A DNA stretch of 64,000 bases from Nitrosospira sp. Is2 (lineage in GTDB: Bacteria; Pseudomonadota; Gammaproteobacteria; Burkholderiales; Nitrosomonadaceae): contig NZ_CP137134.1 of assembly GCF_033095785.1 (NCBI RefSeq), positions 3,510,274-3,574,273 on the forward strand. Reading direction: 5' to 3'. Positions 17,504-25,730 of this stretch are shown here, piece after piece. A program made the translations under genes and the position numbers. A model generated the notes under the pieces. The model worked only from the letters and a program-made list of their open reading frames with translations. It did no database searches and was not told the origin of the DNA. Numbering within the stretch: the first letter of the stretch is position 1; each line of letters starts with the position of its first letter.

Positions 17504-18130
17504 ATGAAATTCAAGAATCTTGCCGTAGTTGCTGCACTTCTTCTCGGACCCTCCCTTACCCATGCGGCGACCATCTTTTCGGATAATTTCGATAGCTATG
17601 TACCGGATCAGCTTAATTGGGTTCCACCTGGTATAAGTGGTTGGACGATAACGGGCGGCACCGTTGACCTGCACGGCGCTGGAGGGGGCTATGATGTTCT
17701 TCCGGGCAATGGAAGCTACGTGGATCTGGATGGCAGCAGTTTCGCCAGCGGCCTGTTCCTGAACAACGTCAACCTGACTGGGGGTACAACCTACCTTCTT
17801 TCTTTTGATCTGAGCGGCAGCCAGCGCGGGATCCATACCGACACGGTACAGGTCAGCTTCGGCAGCACCACTGCCTCGTACCTGCTCAACAGTACCGACC
17901 CATTCTCGACTTTTACCTTAAATTTCACCCCAGGCAGCGATGGCTCTTATAGCCTGAGCTACCTGAACGCTGGCGGGGACAACAGGGGGGCTTTTCTCGA
18001 TAACGTATCGGTGTCTTCTGTTCCGGGACCGGTGTCGAATGTCCCTGAACCCGAAACCTACACCATGATACTGGCGGGATTGGCGATGATGGGGCTCGTT
18101 GCGCGCAGGCGCAAGGCGGGGACTGCTTAA
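17504..18130 (+). CDS. PEP-CTERM protein, second of a tandem pair
   Basis: 208 residues, with AAAAGGAGTCACAA before the ATG. Signal peptide (VVAALLLGPSLTHAAT) then IFSDNFDSYVPDQLNWVPP, NGSYVDLDGSSFASGLF and a segment ending SYLNAGGDNRGAFLDNVSVS, aligning with the 16438 protein almost without gaps (well over half identical). An insertion of about nine residues precedes the tail (VPGPVSNVPEPETYTMILAG). Ends in R-R-R-K after the hydrophobic helix, as PEP-CTERM signals do. Likely exported and anchored in the same way as its neighbour; the pair may make subunits of one structure, which is inference. Confidence 0.9.
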   Translation: MKFKNLAVVAALLLGPSLTHAATIFSDNFDSYVPDQLNWVPPGISGWTITGGTVDLHGAGGGYDVLPGNGSYVDLDGSSFASGLFLNNVNLTGGTTYLLSFDLSGSQRGIHTDTVQVSFGSTTASYLLNSTDPFSTFTLNFTPGSDGSYSLSYLNAGGDNRGAFLDNVSVSSVPGPVSNVPEPETYTMILAGLAMMGLVARRRKAGTA

Positions 18131-18358
18131 GTAGAGAGATGCTGATGAGCTACAGGGCGCCGAGCTGATGGGAAACGCCGGGGAATGCAGTTGAGCCGCG
18201 CCTTGTAGCCTTTTGTTTCCAAGCACGGATAGTATGTGCCGGGGCTCAACCCCTTTGTTAGCGCCACCGGTTGACCTCATGTCCCGGAAATTCCTTGAGC
18301 CCGTAAAAACCCGGCCCGCCTGCGGCTTCTCGATCCAGGCGCGCGGGAATTGTCGGGA

Positions 18359-18652
18359 TCAGGGATAAACCGGAACTGGCGGCTCGGTCCTGATCCCTTC
18401 GCTGTTCGTGACCCACTTTGCCCGTGCCGTTGCCTCGTTTTCGGCACGGCTGGCATTGACGCAGTTGGGGGTCGCATCAATTGTCCCCGGTTTGGATTGG
18501 CACTCTATCAGCTTCGCAGCGCGGTCCGACTCGTTCTTCAGGTACCATTCCACCGGCCGGACTTCCTCTTTGGGCTGGCTTTCGCAGCCTGCCAGCGCTG
18601 ACAGCAACAGCGCACTTGCCGCAGCCGAAACAATGAACGCTTTCTGCTTCAT
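18359..18652 (-). CDS. EexN-family lipoprotein
   Basis: 97 residues. Signal with lipobox (LLLSALAGC, Cys at about 23). The mature part has V-E-W-Y-L-K-N, then KLIECQSKPGTIDATPNCVN, then A-S-R-A-E-N-E-A: the W-Y-L, E-C-x-x-x-P-G and P-N-C-V-N-A pattern that defines EexN, named from the entry-exclusion lipoprotein of IncP-like conjugative plasmids. Two Cys besides the lipidated one are conserved in the family. No conjugation genes are nearby, so it is either a chromosomal member with another role or a relic of an integrated element. Confidence 0.78.
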   Translation of the reverse strand: MKQKAFIVSAAASALLLSALAGCESQPKEEVRPVEWYLKNESDRAAKLIECQSKPGTIDATPNCVNASRAENEATARAKWVTNSEGIRTEPPVPVYP

Positions 18653-19105
18653 GGCTCACCTCAGCAATGCATCAGGATTCTGGATTGACGGAGGATTTAA
18701 TCTTCCGTCATTGCTTTCTTGTTGTGACCCTTCCAAGCATTGCACGGCAAAACACATCGCTCTGTGCGCTGACTAACCCAGACTGCGCAGGCCGGGGGTC
18801 GGCACAGCTTATTCAGACAATGTGCAGACAATGAATGAGCAATGAATGAGTATGGCGAAGGAATAGACTGATTGGACTATTGCTGAAGCGCATCAGCGCG
18901 GAGTACGCTCGAATAGCATGCCGAGATGCATACGAATTGCGGGGCTCGCTTTTTGCGTAAAAAAACAACTTCAGGAACAAAACTGCATCAGGAGCATGCG
19001 GCTCAACATTCGGGACACCAGCCATCAGTTCACAGATATTTCAATCGGAACTTTTCCTGACCCAATTCCTAACTAATTTTTTTAACCTTCTCAAGAGGCA
19101 AAATA
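18653..19105. other. Intergenic stretch upstream of a PEP-CTERM gene
   Basis: About 450 bp. Minus frame 18813-19025 has no ribosome site or motif. AT-rich DNA just before 19106 probably holds that gene's promoter, but no clear -35/-10 pair was fixed. Confidence 0.4.
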
Positions 19106-20227
19106 ATGAAAATAATGGGCCCTAAACTATCCAGTCTTGTTTTGTTCACTGCGGGTGCTCTGGCAGCCACCGCAAGCCAGGCAGCCACGTTCTATACCTT
19201 TGCCGACCTGGGCACGGAAACCACCCAAAGTTATGCCCGCGCCATCAACGATACCGGCAAGATCGCAGGATATGCCTTGTTTCCTGACGAAACCGCTTAC
19301 GACGCTGTGTCCTGGGATGGCACGAAAGTGACCGGCCTGGGCACGCTGGGCGGGAGCTTCAGCTCTGCCCTTGGGATTAATAGCGCCGGCCAGATTGTGG
19401 GATATTCGGAAACTGCCAACCATAGACAACACGCAACCTTGTGGAATGACACCACCGCCACCGATCTGCAGCCCCAGCGGCCAGAGCATGGCGAGGCCCA
19501 GGCCATCAATGACGCGGGTCAAGTGGCAGGCGCTGTCTTTACCTCTGCCACGGGCCGGCAGGCCACGGTCTGGAACGGCACTACGCCGACTGACCTGGGT
19601 TCGCTTGGCGGGCAATCCAGCCAGGCTCGTGCGATCAACAACGCTGGCCAGGTCGCGGGGGATTCCTATCTCGAAGACGAAACCACCAAACGCGCCACCG
19701 TGTGGAATGGCACCGAAGCGACGGATCTGGGCACGCTCGGTGGTCGTAGCAGCATCGCTAACGATATCAACAATGACAGTCAGTTGGCCGGATACGCATA
19801 TCTCTCCGGCGATTCCGCCTATCACGCCACCTTATGGAATGGCACCAGCGCTACCGACCTTGGCACTCTGGGCGGAAATCTTAGCGAGGCTCGCGCGCTT
19901 AACGATGCCGGCCTGGCTGTTGGATGGGCCGAGACCTCCAGTGGCGTTGCCCACGCTACGCTGTGGGATAACACAACAGCAGTCGACCTCAACAGCTTTC
20001 TCAGTGCCAGCACCGCGCAGGCCGGTTGGGTACTGGAGCGGGCATACGATATCAATAGCACCGGCTGGATTGTCGGGGACGCACACAACGCCATCTCGGG
20101 CGAAAATCATGCGTTCCTGCTGACCCCCATTCCCGAACCTGAAACCTACGCACTGTTCATGGGTGGCCTCGCCTTGCTTGTAGCGTTTGCGTCGGCGCGA
20201 CCCTCCATCAAGATAAGGGCTTCCTGA
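19106..20227 (+). CDS. PEP-CTERM protein with HAF repeats
   Basis: 373 residues. Signal peptide (LVLFTAGALAATASQAA), then about seven repeats of 40-45 residues: T-x-W-N-G-T-x-A-T-D-L-G-T-L-G-G then S-x-A-x-x-I-N-N-A-G-Q-V-A-G. This is the same HAF core as in the 2930 protein but with H-A-T-L-W-N-G in place of F-I-T-G-P-N-G. The C-terminal IPEPETYALFMGGLALLVAF and Arg-containing tail form the PEP-CTERM signal. A-G-A-G-G-C-A-like box before the ATG is weak. Exported, probably matrix or envelope associated; molecular function unknown. Confidence 0.88.
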   Translation: MKIMGPKLSSLVLFTAGALAATASQAATFYTFADLGTETTQSYARAINDTGKIAGYALFPDETAYDAVSWDGTKVTGLGTLGGSFSSALGINSAGQIVGYSETANHRQHATLWNDTTATDLQPQRPEHGEAQAINDAGQVAGAVFTSATGRQATVWNGTTPTDLGSLGGQSSQARAINNAGQVAGDSYLEDETTKRATVWNGTEATDLGTLGGRSSIANDINNDSQLAGYAYLSGDSAYHATLWNGTSATDLGTLGGNLSEARALNDAGLAVGWAETSSGVAHATLWDNTTAVDLNSFLSASTAQAGWVLERAYDINSTGWIVGDAHNAISGENHAFLLTPIPEPETYALFMGGLALLVAFASARPSIKIRAS

Positions 20228-20370
20228 CGGCTCTTCCCTGTCTTGCACTGGACTCTGAGGCCATCGGAAGCAGTACAGGCTGCTTCCAGCTTCCTCCGCG
20301 CCTATGTGCGCGCATGCCTTTTAAGGATTGTTAAGCCCGTCAGCGAAGCCAAACGCGGCAATCGGGCAAC

Positions 20371-20892
20371 TTATGCCCTTTCGAGCGCGTCGGCTGTTCG
20401 CAACAGGCCCCGGCTGTGCATTTCCCTCTCCAGGATATCCATGGTTTGCACATGAATCAGATCGAGCGCGTCATATCCGCCGTTGCGCAGCGCAGCCGCC
20501 TTGAGCGTTCCGCAGGCCATGCATTTTCTTATTTCGCGCAACCCTATTTTTTCGCCGCAATAAGCGCGAATGATCTGTTCGATCCCCCGGCGGCTGTGCA
20601 GTCCGGTGCCAAAATTTGCCGCCAGATGACGCGCCAGCAAATGGAACCCCCCTGCTTCGCGACCGAACTGGACCCTTATGTACGCCATATACACTGCCGG
20701 GAGCGCGCGTTCGCACAGGCTCACAATCAACGCGGCCTGGGCATGCCGGTCATACGGGGTCAGCTCCCCCTCCGGGACACCCCCTGCCCCGTCCGGCCCG
20801 CGCATCGCGTTGACAGAGGAAATTTTGATGATCGGAGTATTGATGGTTTCATACGCCCATCTCAGGGCATGCCGCGGATTGTTGAATTTCAT
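20371..20892 (-). CDS. Phage-like hypothetical protein, last gene of the early operon
   Basis: 173 residues from the ATG at 20892 (AAGGGG about 9 nt upstream); an upstream ATG at 20946 is less likely. Starts MKFNNPRHALRWAYETINTP, and near residue 130 has K-C-M-A-C-G-T-L-K, a C-x-x-C pair that could bind a metal, followed by ALDLIHVQTMDILEREM. It resembles short late-early proteins next to replication genes in beta/gammaproteobacterial prophages, some of which act as antiterminators; that role is only a guess. Runs in the same direction as the YdaU-like gene. Confidence 0.6.
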   Translation of the reverse strand: MKFNNPRHALRWAYETINTPIIKISSVNAMRGPDGAGGVPEGELTPYDRHAQAALIVSLCERALPAVYMAYIRVQFGREAGGFHLLARHLAANFGTGLHSRRGIEQIIRAYCGEKIGLREIRKCMACGTLKAAALRNGGYDALDLIHVQTMDILEREMHSRGLLRTADALERA

Positions 20893-21037
20893 GATCAGAT
20901 TCCCCTTGGTTGATATGACCCTTGATTTCTTCCATGTGCCTTCCATGTGTCTTCCGTGCTTTCGTGCTTCCCGGCGCTCGAGTTGCAGGCTGTGTTCTCC
21001 GGCTTATCGGGGGTTCCGCTGTTACATCCCTCACCAT

Positions 21038-21658
21038 TTATTGCTCCGGCGCATCGAGATTCCGGTCGCGTATTTGGGCGGAACGCGCGTTGAGCTCCCT
21101 GGCCGCTTTCAGCCGCTGGCAGGTCGGAGCGATCTCTTCGACACCTTCGATGGCGCACCACATGGCGAGCCCATCATCGATAAAACCGGCGCGCATGAAA
21201 GCCGCGCCGATATCCTGCCAGCGGCATTCACGGTCGGCTTTCGACCAGCCCAGCGCCCCGCCCATGCCTGCCGCCGAGGCCGCAACCGAGTATGTGTCGC
21301 GGCACGGCGCGGTCGGGACCATCAACCCGAGCCCGATGTTGGGATTGTTGCGCGCGCCATAGCCGCCCACGCCGCCTACATTCATGATCTGGCTGTTGCC
21401 CGCGTTGTGCGCGGACCCGCCCTCCCCACCCATCCCGCTGGACACCGAGGTCTGGGACTGGATCTGGCTTTGCCTCTGGTTCTGCGCCTGATCCGAAACA
21501 ACAGACGCCGTTGACGACGCCGCCGCCTGTGCAACGCTATGCGAATCAAGCTCTGCCGTTAGCCCAGCGGCCAGGGGCGCCTGCGCACCAGCCTCGGCAT
21601 GCGCCCCTAACGCCATCACTGCTATTGCTGCGATTGCTGTTAACCCGAATGTCTTCAC
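21038..21658 (-). CDS. Exported, Gln/Ser/Gly-rich protein in the phage module
   Basis: 206 residues if started at the GTG at 21658, which has AAGGAGGGC just upstream; the ATG at 21721 gives a basic extension without a ribosome site. V-K-T-F-G-L-T followed by AIAAIAVMALGAHAEA is a signal peptide. The middle is low-complexity (QNQRQSQIQSQTSVSSG then N-A-G-N-S and Gly-rich), followed by a compact domain with two or three Cys (APCRDTYSVAASAAG, ECRWQDIG, MWCAIEGVEE). Such exported proteins with Gln/Ser-rich middles occur in Nitrosospira-type prophages; function unknown. Confidence 0.6.
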   Translation of the reverse strand: MKTFGLTAIAAIAVMALGAHAEAGAQAPLAAGLTAELDSHSVAQAAASSTASVVSDQAQNQRQSQIQSQTSVSSGMGGEGGSAHNAGNSQIMNVGGVGGYGARNNPNIGLGLMVPTAPCRDTYSVAASAAGMGGALGWSKADRECRWQDIGAAFMRAGFIDDGLAMWCAIEGVEEIAPTCQRLKAARELNARSAQIRDRNLDAPEQ

Positions 21659-21758
21659 TGCGCCCTCCTTTTGTCGCTTTCGCGGTTTTTCAGGCTTCCC
21701 TGTTGCTCTGCCGTCGTTCAAGTTCCCGGCCCCTGCGGTTGATGGCTTCTACTCAGAC

Positions 21759-22439
21759 TTAGCCAGCGCCGTGCCCCCCGCTCACCCGTCTTTCGCCGGC
21801 GATGCGAAAGGCTTCATTAATGCAGTCACCGCTACCGGCACGCATCCGATGCAATCCGAGTGGCGGCTGGTCGGTTCCCCCGCGCAACACCTGACGCGCG
21901 GATTGCTCATTCCCGATCAATACCAGCGTCTCCGGCGGGTATCCCTTGCGGCTGTTGTGCGCTGTTGCAAGACCGATCAGCGTGGCCGGATATGGCGGCC
22001 GCTCGCCGCGCGCACTGAAGCCGCGATAACGGTTCTCGAACTCCTTCGCCACGAACGGCCATTCGTCCTCGCTTCTGGCCCCAAAGGAAACCCAGCCGCC
22101 CATGTCCTGGATGACGCGATGAATCAGCCCATCGTCGAATATCACGTCGCAATATGTGCCCACCCTGCGCACCGCCTGGTCCACCTTGGCCCATGCGCGC
22201 AAGGCCGAGTCCTGGGTCGAACCCTGCAACATGCGGATTATGTCGGCCGGCTTGGGCGCGAACTGACCGGTGTCGGGATTAGCCAGATGGCGATTGAATG
22301 CATCCACGATCGCCTGCAGGTCAAACCCCCTGAGGGCGGTCCACCATACGTCCAGCGCGAACCGCGACACGCTTTTGCCATAAAAGCTCATCACCCCGGC
22401 AATTCCGTCATGAAATTTCTGAAAGTCATCAATTTCCAT
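21759..22439 (-). CDS. Phage replication-associated protein (DUF6475-like)
   Basis: 226 residues. Starts MEIDDFQKFHDGIAGVMSFY and continues S-R-F-A-L-D-V-W-W-T-A-L then GQFAPKPADIIRMLQGST, a pattern of phage proteins next to YdaU-type replication genes (helicase-loader-like by position). The first 11 nt overlap the end of the YdaU-like gene, showing translational coupling. A central W-V-S-F-G-A segment and ENRYRGFSARGE fit the same family. Exact role unproven; loading of a host helicase is the usual guess for this slot. Confidence 0.72.
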   Translation of the reverse strand: MEIDDFQKFHDGIAGVMSFYGKSVSRFALDVWWTALRGFDLQAIVDAFNRHLANPDTGQFAPKPADIIRMLQGSTQDSALRAWAKVDQAVRRVGTYCDVIFDDGLIHRVIQDMGGWVSFGARSEDEWPFVAKEFENRYRGFSARGERPPYPATLIGLATAHNSRKGYPPETLVLIGNEQSARQVLRGGTDQPPLGLHRMRAGSGDCINEAFRIAGERRVSGGHGAG

Positions 22440-23484
22440 GCTGCGCCTCCTCTATATGCGCCTTCACATCTGCTTTCACATCCGCCCTCGCATCGGCCTG
22501 CCTCAGTTCGGGCGGTACCCACCCATCCGCCGCAGCGCGGTTGGACGACTCAAGCAATTCCTGGATGTTGGGCATCCGACCACGGTGCAGGACCAGTTTT
22601 GCCGCCTCTTCCCGCTGCCGCTTTACGGTACCAAGGACATAAGCGAAGCTCGCTTTCCCCCTGGCAACCGCGTTTCTCGCGGCCTGCGCAAACTCATCCT
22701 CCACCGCGCCCGCATCTAATAGCGCAAGTAAAACGGGATGGTGCGGATTACACCCTTGCACCCCAAGCCGGATCAGCACCTTGCAACACGCGCCGGCGAT
22801 CCCCGGTTGCGACGGGTCGCAGGTTTTCGTCTCCCGGGGAACGGCAGCGGCGAAATCATGCTCATGAGGACAGGAATCGGGATCAGGCGCGGCATCCGCT
22901 ACCCCCCGCTGCCCTCCCGTGGCATGAACAACGGCGCGAACAGCCCGCCCGGTATCGCCCTGCGCGTTTTGACCGGGTTGGCGCTGGTGCTGGTGCTGGT
23001 GCTGGTGAGCTTTGCCGCCGGGTTCGCACCAGGTTGACCCGGTGCTTATGTGGCCGCTTATGTCGCAGGTTGTGTTGGGGGTTATGCCGCGGAAACCTGT
23101 GGCTAACCCGCCGGGTTCCGTCGGGTTTTCCGTCTCTTGCTGAAGCGCCGATTGCCTGGGGGGACGGCCGCCCTTGCGCCCATTATTTCGGGCTGCCTCG
23201 ATCTTTGGCCGGGCCTTGGCTATTTCGCGGTCTGCACGCTGGTTATGTCGGAATCCATCAACCGCAGAAACCGGGAAAAACTGCTCGGCCACCGACTTCA
23301 CGGCCTGCTGCTCAAGCCGCGTCATCGCCCGGCAGACGCGGTAGAGGCTCGGCATATCGCTGGGCAGCGGCTTTTCTACGCTAAAATAGGTATCCAGCAA
23401 CATCGTATAAGCACCGTGCTCAGCCAGGGACAAGTGCGCCGTGTCACGCTGGTAGTCGCCGCAATATCGTTCGTAGTAGTTCAT
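22429..23484 (-). CDS. YdaU-family (DUF1376) phage replication protein
   Basis: 351 residues. The first 70 residues are the YdaU/DUF1376 domain: MNYYERYCGDYQRDTAHLSL, then E-H-G-A-Y-T-M-L-L-D-T-Y and C-R-A-M-T. It continues with A-R-N-N-G-R-K-G-G-R-P-P. A low-complexity middle has a run of H-Q repeats (from a GGTGCT tandem repeat at about 22978-23006), and the C-terminal part is helical (FAYVLGTVKRQREEAAK), as in primosomal phage O-like proteins. It is the first gene of the minus-strand operon and starts about 120 nt from the operator cluster at 23607-23665. Likely role: initiation of phage DNA replication. Confidence 0.82.
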   Translation of the reverse strand: MNYYERYCGDYQRDTAHLSLAEHGAYTMLLDTYFSVEKPLPSDMPSLYRVCRAMTRLEQQAVKSVAEQFFPVSAVDGFRHNQRADREIAKARPKIEAARNNGRKGGRPPRQSALQQETENPTEPGGLATGFRGITPNTTCDISGHISTGSTWCEPGGKAHQHQHQHQRQPGQNAQGDTGRAVRAVVHATGGQRGVADAAPDPDSCPHEHDFAAAVPRETKTCDPSQPGIAGACCKVLIRLGVQGCNPHHPVLLALLDAGAVEDEFAQAARNAVARGKASFAYVLGTVKRQREEAAKLVLHRGRMPNIQELLESSNRAAADGWVPPELRQADARADVKADVKAHIEEAQHGN

Positions 23485-23606
23485 GAGGAGAACTCCCGTT
23501 ATCTGGGGGTTTTATGCGTCAAACCCCCTTTTCGCCAGTCAAAACTGCGTTTTTACCGCTGAGTTGGAACTTTCCCTGTATTTGCCTTTCCAATTCGGCC
23601 ATTATT

Positions 23607-23665
23607 ACAAGCATTACTTGTATTCGTCAAGGGATTCTTGTAAGCGAATCACAAGCATTGCTTGT
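23607..23665. promoter_or_regulatory. Three 15-bp operators between divergent phage genes
   Basis: ACAAGCATTACTTGT at 23607-23621, TCAAGGGATTCTTGT at 23627-23641 and ACAAGCATTGCTTGT at 23651-23665, consensus ACAAG-N5-CTTGT. Read on the minus strand, the 23607 copy lies inside a promoter: TTGACG, 17-bp spacer, TAATAA. It starts 3 nt after the -35 and ends on the first -10 base. The 23651 copy ends on the first base of TATTAT (23665-23670), the likely -10 of the repressor gene. This is the three-operator layout of lambdoid switches. Binding is inferred. Confidence 0.8.
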
Positions 23666-23676
23666 ATTATCGATGT

Positions 23677-24213
23677 ATGGACATTGCGAAAATAATTCGC
23701 GAGGGGCGGGAGAAGCTCAATCTCAACCAGTCTCAGTTGGCGGAGCTAGTAGGTGTTTCCCCCCAGGCTGTCCAGCAATGGGAATCGGGGGCTACCCAGC
23801 CGCGCGGCAAACGGTTGAACAAGATTGCAGAGGTGCTGAAATTACCTCCGTCGCTCACGCATTTCGGCGCACCCGCCGAACCGTCAGGCGCGATGGCGGC
23901 GGCCGTTGCCAGGACGCAGGAGAATTCAACCGCTGAGCCTGGGGCTGAGGCTCCCCTTGCGGAGAACGACCCGCTTATCAGCCAGGTGGTTGAAGCCATG
24001 CGGCGCATGTCGAAGGAAGATGCTGTCCGCCTGGTGACAATAAGCAAAGCGCTTATCGGCGAAAATGTAGCTGAAGGAGTTCGCGGGCAAGCTGAGGCAA
24101 ACGCAAAGCCATTGCCCGTACCCGACATGGCCCCTCATCCACCGCCAGCTTTTCCTCCGCGTCGGATGCCCGAGGGGAGATCGAAGACTCGAGGAAAGGC
24201 GGCAGTCCGATAG
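23677..24213 (+). CDS. Cro/CI-type HTH repressor, leaderless start
   Basis: 178 residues from the ATG at 23677. Residues 3-60 are an HTH_3/XRE domain: I-R-E-G-R-E-K-L-N-L-N-Q-S-Q-L-A-E-L then VSPQAVQQWESGATQPRGKR. The rest is a linker rich in Ala/Pro/Glu and a short helical segment (LISQVVEAMRRMSKEDAVRL) seen in other phage regulators; there is no LexA-type peptidase domain with Ser-Lys. No ribosome site precedes the ATG. The -10 box TATTAT ends at 23670, so the transcript should begin at or near the A of the ATG, as in lambda cI from PRM. It probably binds the ACAAG-N5-CTTGT operators. Confidence 0.82.
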   Translation: MDIAKIIREGREKLNLNQSQLAELVGVSPQAVQQWESGATQPRGKRLNKIAEVLKLPPSLTHFGAPAEPSGAMAAAVARTQENSTAEPGAEAPLAENDPLISQVVEAMRRMSKEDAVRLVTISKALIGENVAEGVRGQAEANAKPLPVPDMAPHPPPAFPPRRMPEGRSKTRGKAAVR

Positions 24214-24398
24214 ACGCCGGTTTGGTCGGCATGTGGAGGACCGCCGGAAATTCAACAGGCGCCAGCCCTAGCCCGGCCGGTTACCTATAAGTTTTTAATA
24301 ATCAGGGGTGACGTCTGATATGAATAGCAAACTTCACAGTTCTTGCCGCGCAGCAGATCGTGGACGCGGCGTTGGAACCATCCGCGGGATTCGCTAAC

Positions 24399-24638
24399 AT
24401 GAAATCTCCCGAGAACCGATTGCCGTACGACAGCCTGGAAATGCTGTTTGCGTTTCACGTTTCGGAAAAGGCGCGCGCCAAGCGGGAAAAATATCTCCTG
24501 GATTTTCCTGAAGACCAGCGGGAATTGGAGAACCGGCGGTATTCCCTCGAACGAGCGGTAAAGGAAGTGCTGGCCGAAATAGCCGAGGTCGCAGTACTTA
24601 TCAAAGAATTGGAATGTCAGGGTGCGCCGGGCGAGTAA
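24399..24638 (+). CDS. Small helical phage-module protein
   Basis: 79 residues from the ATG at 24399 (M-K-S-P-E-N-R-L-P-Y-D-S-L). An upstream ATG at 24360 in the same frame is possible. A 25-codon frame (24320-24397) ends 1 nt before this ATG and could couple translation. The sequence is highly charged and helical (RAKREKYLLDFPEDQRELEN, then a heptad-like VKEVLAEIAEVAVLIKELE), so a coiled coil is likely. No known family. It is placed downstream of the repressor on the same strand. Confidence 0.55.
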   Translation: MKSPENRLPYDSLEMLFAFHVSEKARAKREKYLLDFPEDQRELENRRYSLERAVKEVLAEIAEVAVLIKELECQGAPGE

Positions 24639-24765
24639 GAGTCAAACCAGCAGAATAAGCCGCTGAACCGCGCTGAACCGGGGGCCGCCTATAAAAAATA
24701 CGGGGCGCCCATCGGAAGTCCTCCGCGTTCGGCAAGATTTTAATTCATGTCCTTGGGAGTACATT

Positions 24766-25092
24766 ATGAAACCTGCTATCTTGGCTCTGCTCAGTATATT
24801 GGTCCTTTCCTCATGCGCCACGACAGGCAAAATGGCCGGCGTCCGCGCAGGGATGACGAAGACGGAGGTGATCGATGTCGCTGGAGATCCCGACGGCTAC
24901 CAGCGCAGCGGCGATTATGAAGCATTATTCTACGTTGACCGGCGTGCCGCTCGCTCCCTCTTTAGCAGCTCGTACCGGGATGTCGTCGATTATTCCATTA
25001 TCCTGAAAGACGATCAGGTCGTGGAGTACGGCCCGGGAAGAACACATCAGCGGGAAGGCGAAGTGCCTTTCGTACGAGTGCCGATGCGGTAA
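24766..25092 (+). CDS. BamE/SmpA-like lipoprotein
   Basis: 108 residues with a lipoprotein signal (ILALLSILVLSSC, Cys at about 18) and a ribosome site TTGGGAG before the ATG. The mature part K-M-A-G-V-R-A-G-M-T-K-T-E-V-I-D-V-A-G-D-P is the start of the SmpA/OmlA (BamE-like) fold: a short helix-turn with G-M-T-K-x-E-V followed by a three-stranded sheet (EALFYVDRRAARSLFS, SIILKDDQVVEYG). True BamE is usually encoded elsewhere and is shorter after the Cys, so this is more likely a related outer-membrane lipoprotein. It may be a cargo gene of the phage module or unrelated to it. Confidence 0.7.
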   Translation: MKPAILALLSILVLSSCATTGKMAGVRAGMTKTEVIDVAGDPDGYQRSGDYEALFYVDRRAARSLFSSSYRDVVDYSIILKDDQVVEYGPGRTHQREGEVPFVRVPMR

Positions 25093-25154
25093 GGTTGATA
25101 CGCCAACCGTCTATTTTTCACCTATCGCAACCTTCACCCCGTACAAGTTTTGTA

Positions 25155-25183
25155 TTGACAATTACAAGTTTTACTTGTAGACT
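25155..25183 (+). promoter_or_regulatory. Promoter with a fourth phage operator in its spacer
   Basis: TTGACA (25155-25160), 17-bp spacer, TAGACT (25178-25183). The spacer holds ACAAGTTTTACTTGT (25164-25178), the same ACAAG-N5-CTTGT palindrome as at 23607-23665, again starting 3 nt after the -35 and ending on the first -10 base. Transcription would start near 25190 and read towards the gene at 25409. Its geometry matches the minus-strand early promoter exactly, so the 23677 repressor should control both. Confidence 0.75.
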
Positions 25184-25408
25184 CTCCCCATGCTGCAAAC
25201 ACCGGGTTGATCCAGTCCAGGTGTTGGCGGCATCCGCGAAACCGATGTGCAGCCCAACCCGGCATAGCCTCGATCCAGTAAGTCCCCGGCGGCGTGGAAA
25301 GACAAGCGGTCAGGAAGGGAAAGGCGCAAAGAAATGTCCAGGCCGTGCCTGGCGCGGAACTCGGCCCGTTTAAAGGGCAACATGGAGTAAGGAGAGAAGG
25401 ACGTCGCA

Positions 25409-25666
25409 ATGGGAAACGGGGCCGGAAGGTGGATGACCTGGGCACAATCAACGTGGACAGAACGCTGTCCGGCCCCCCTGGATTTCTCGGATACGGAAAT
25501 ACTCGACTGGTTGAGCGAATACTGCGACCAGGCCGTCTACAACCGCCCCACCCCCCAATACCGCGGCGGCTTCACCCTCTACTGCGATGAAATCAAAACC
25601 AGCGGTGCAACTCTGCGCGAAGCGGTCTGCCTCGCGGCAGCCAAGTGGAAAGAGGCGAACGATTAA
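25409..25666 (+). CDS. Small phage-like protein under the distal operator
   Basis: 85 residues; AGAAGGACG precedes the ATG. After a short variable start comes L-D-F-S-D-T-E-I-L-D-W-L-S-E-Y-C-D-Q-A-V, then P-Q-Y-R-G-G-F-T-L-Y-C and GATLREAVCLAAAKWKEAND. The last 60 residues look like a compact alpha/beta domain found in small phage or prophage proteins; I cannot name a function. It is the first supported gene after the operator-bearing promoter at 25155-25183, which leaves an untranslated leader of about 220 nt. Confidence 0.62.
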   Translation: MGNGAGRWMTWAQSTWTERCPAPLDFSDTEILDWLSEYCDQAVYNRPTPQYRGGFTLYCDEIKTSGATLREAVCLAAAKWKEAND

Positions 25667-25730
25667 CAAGCGGAAGGAACGGACGGGTAATCTTTGCAGG
25701 GTTACCCTGCGCTAATTCGACCTTTGTCTG

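Noticed and set aside
22978..23006. GGTGCT tandem repeat as a possible CRISPR or satellite
   Set aside because: A plain 6-bp repeat coding for H-Q units inside the YdaU-like gene; there are no spacers.
21771..23384. 537-residue plus-strand frame
   Set aside because: Antisense through two phage replication genes that overlap in the usual way and have recognised domains.
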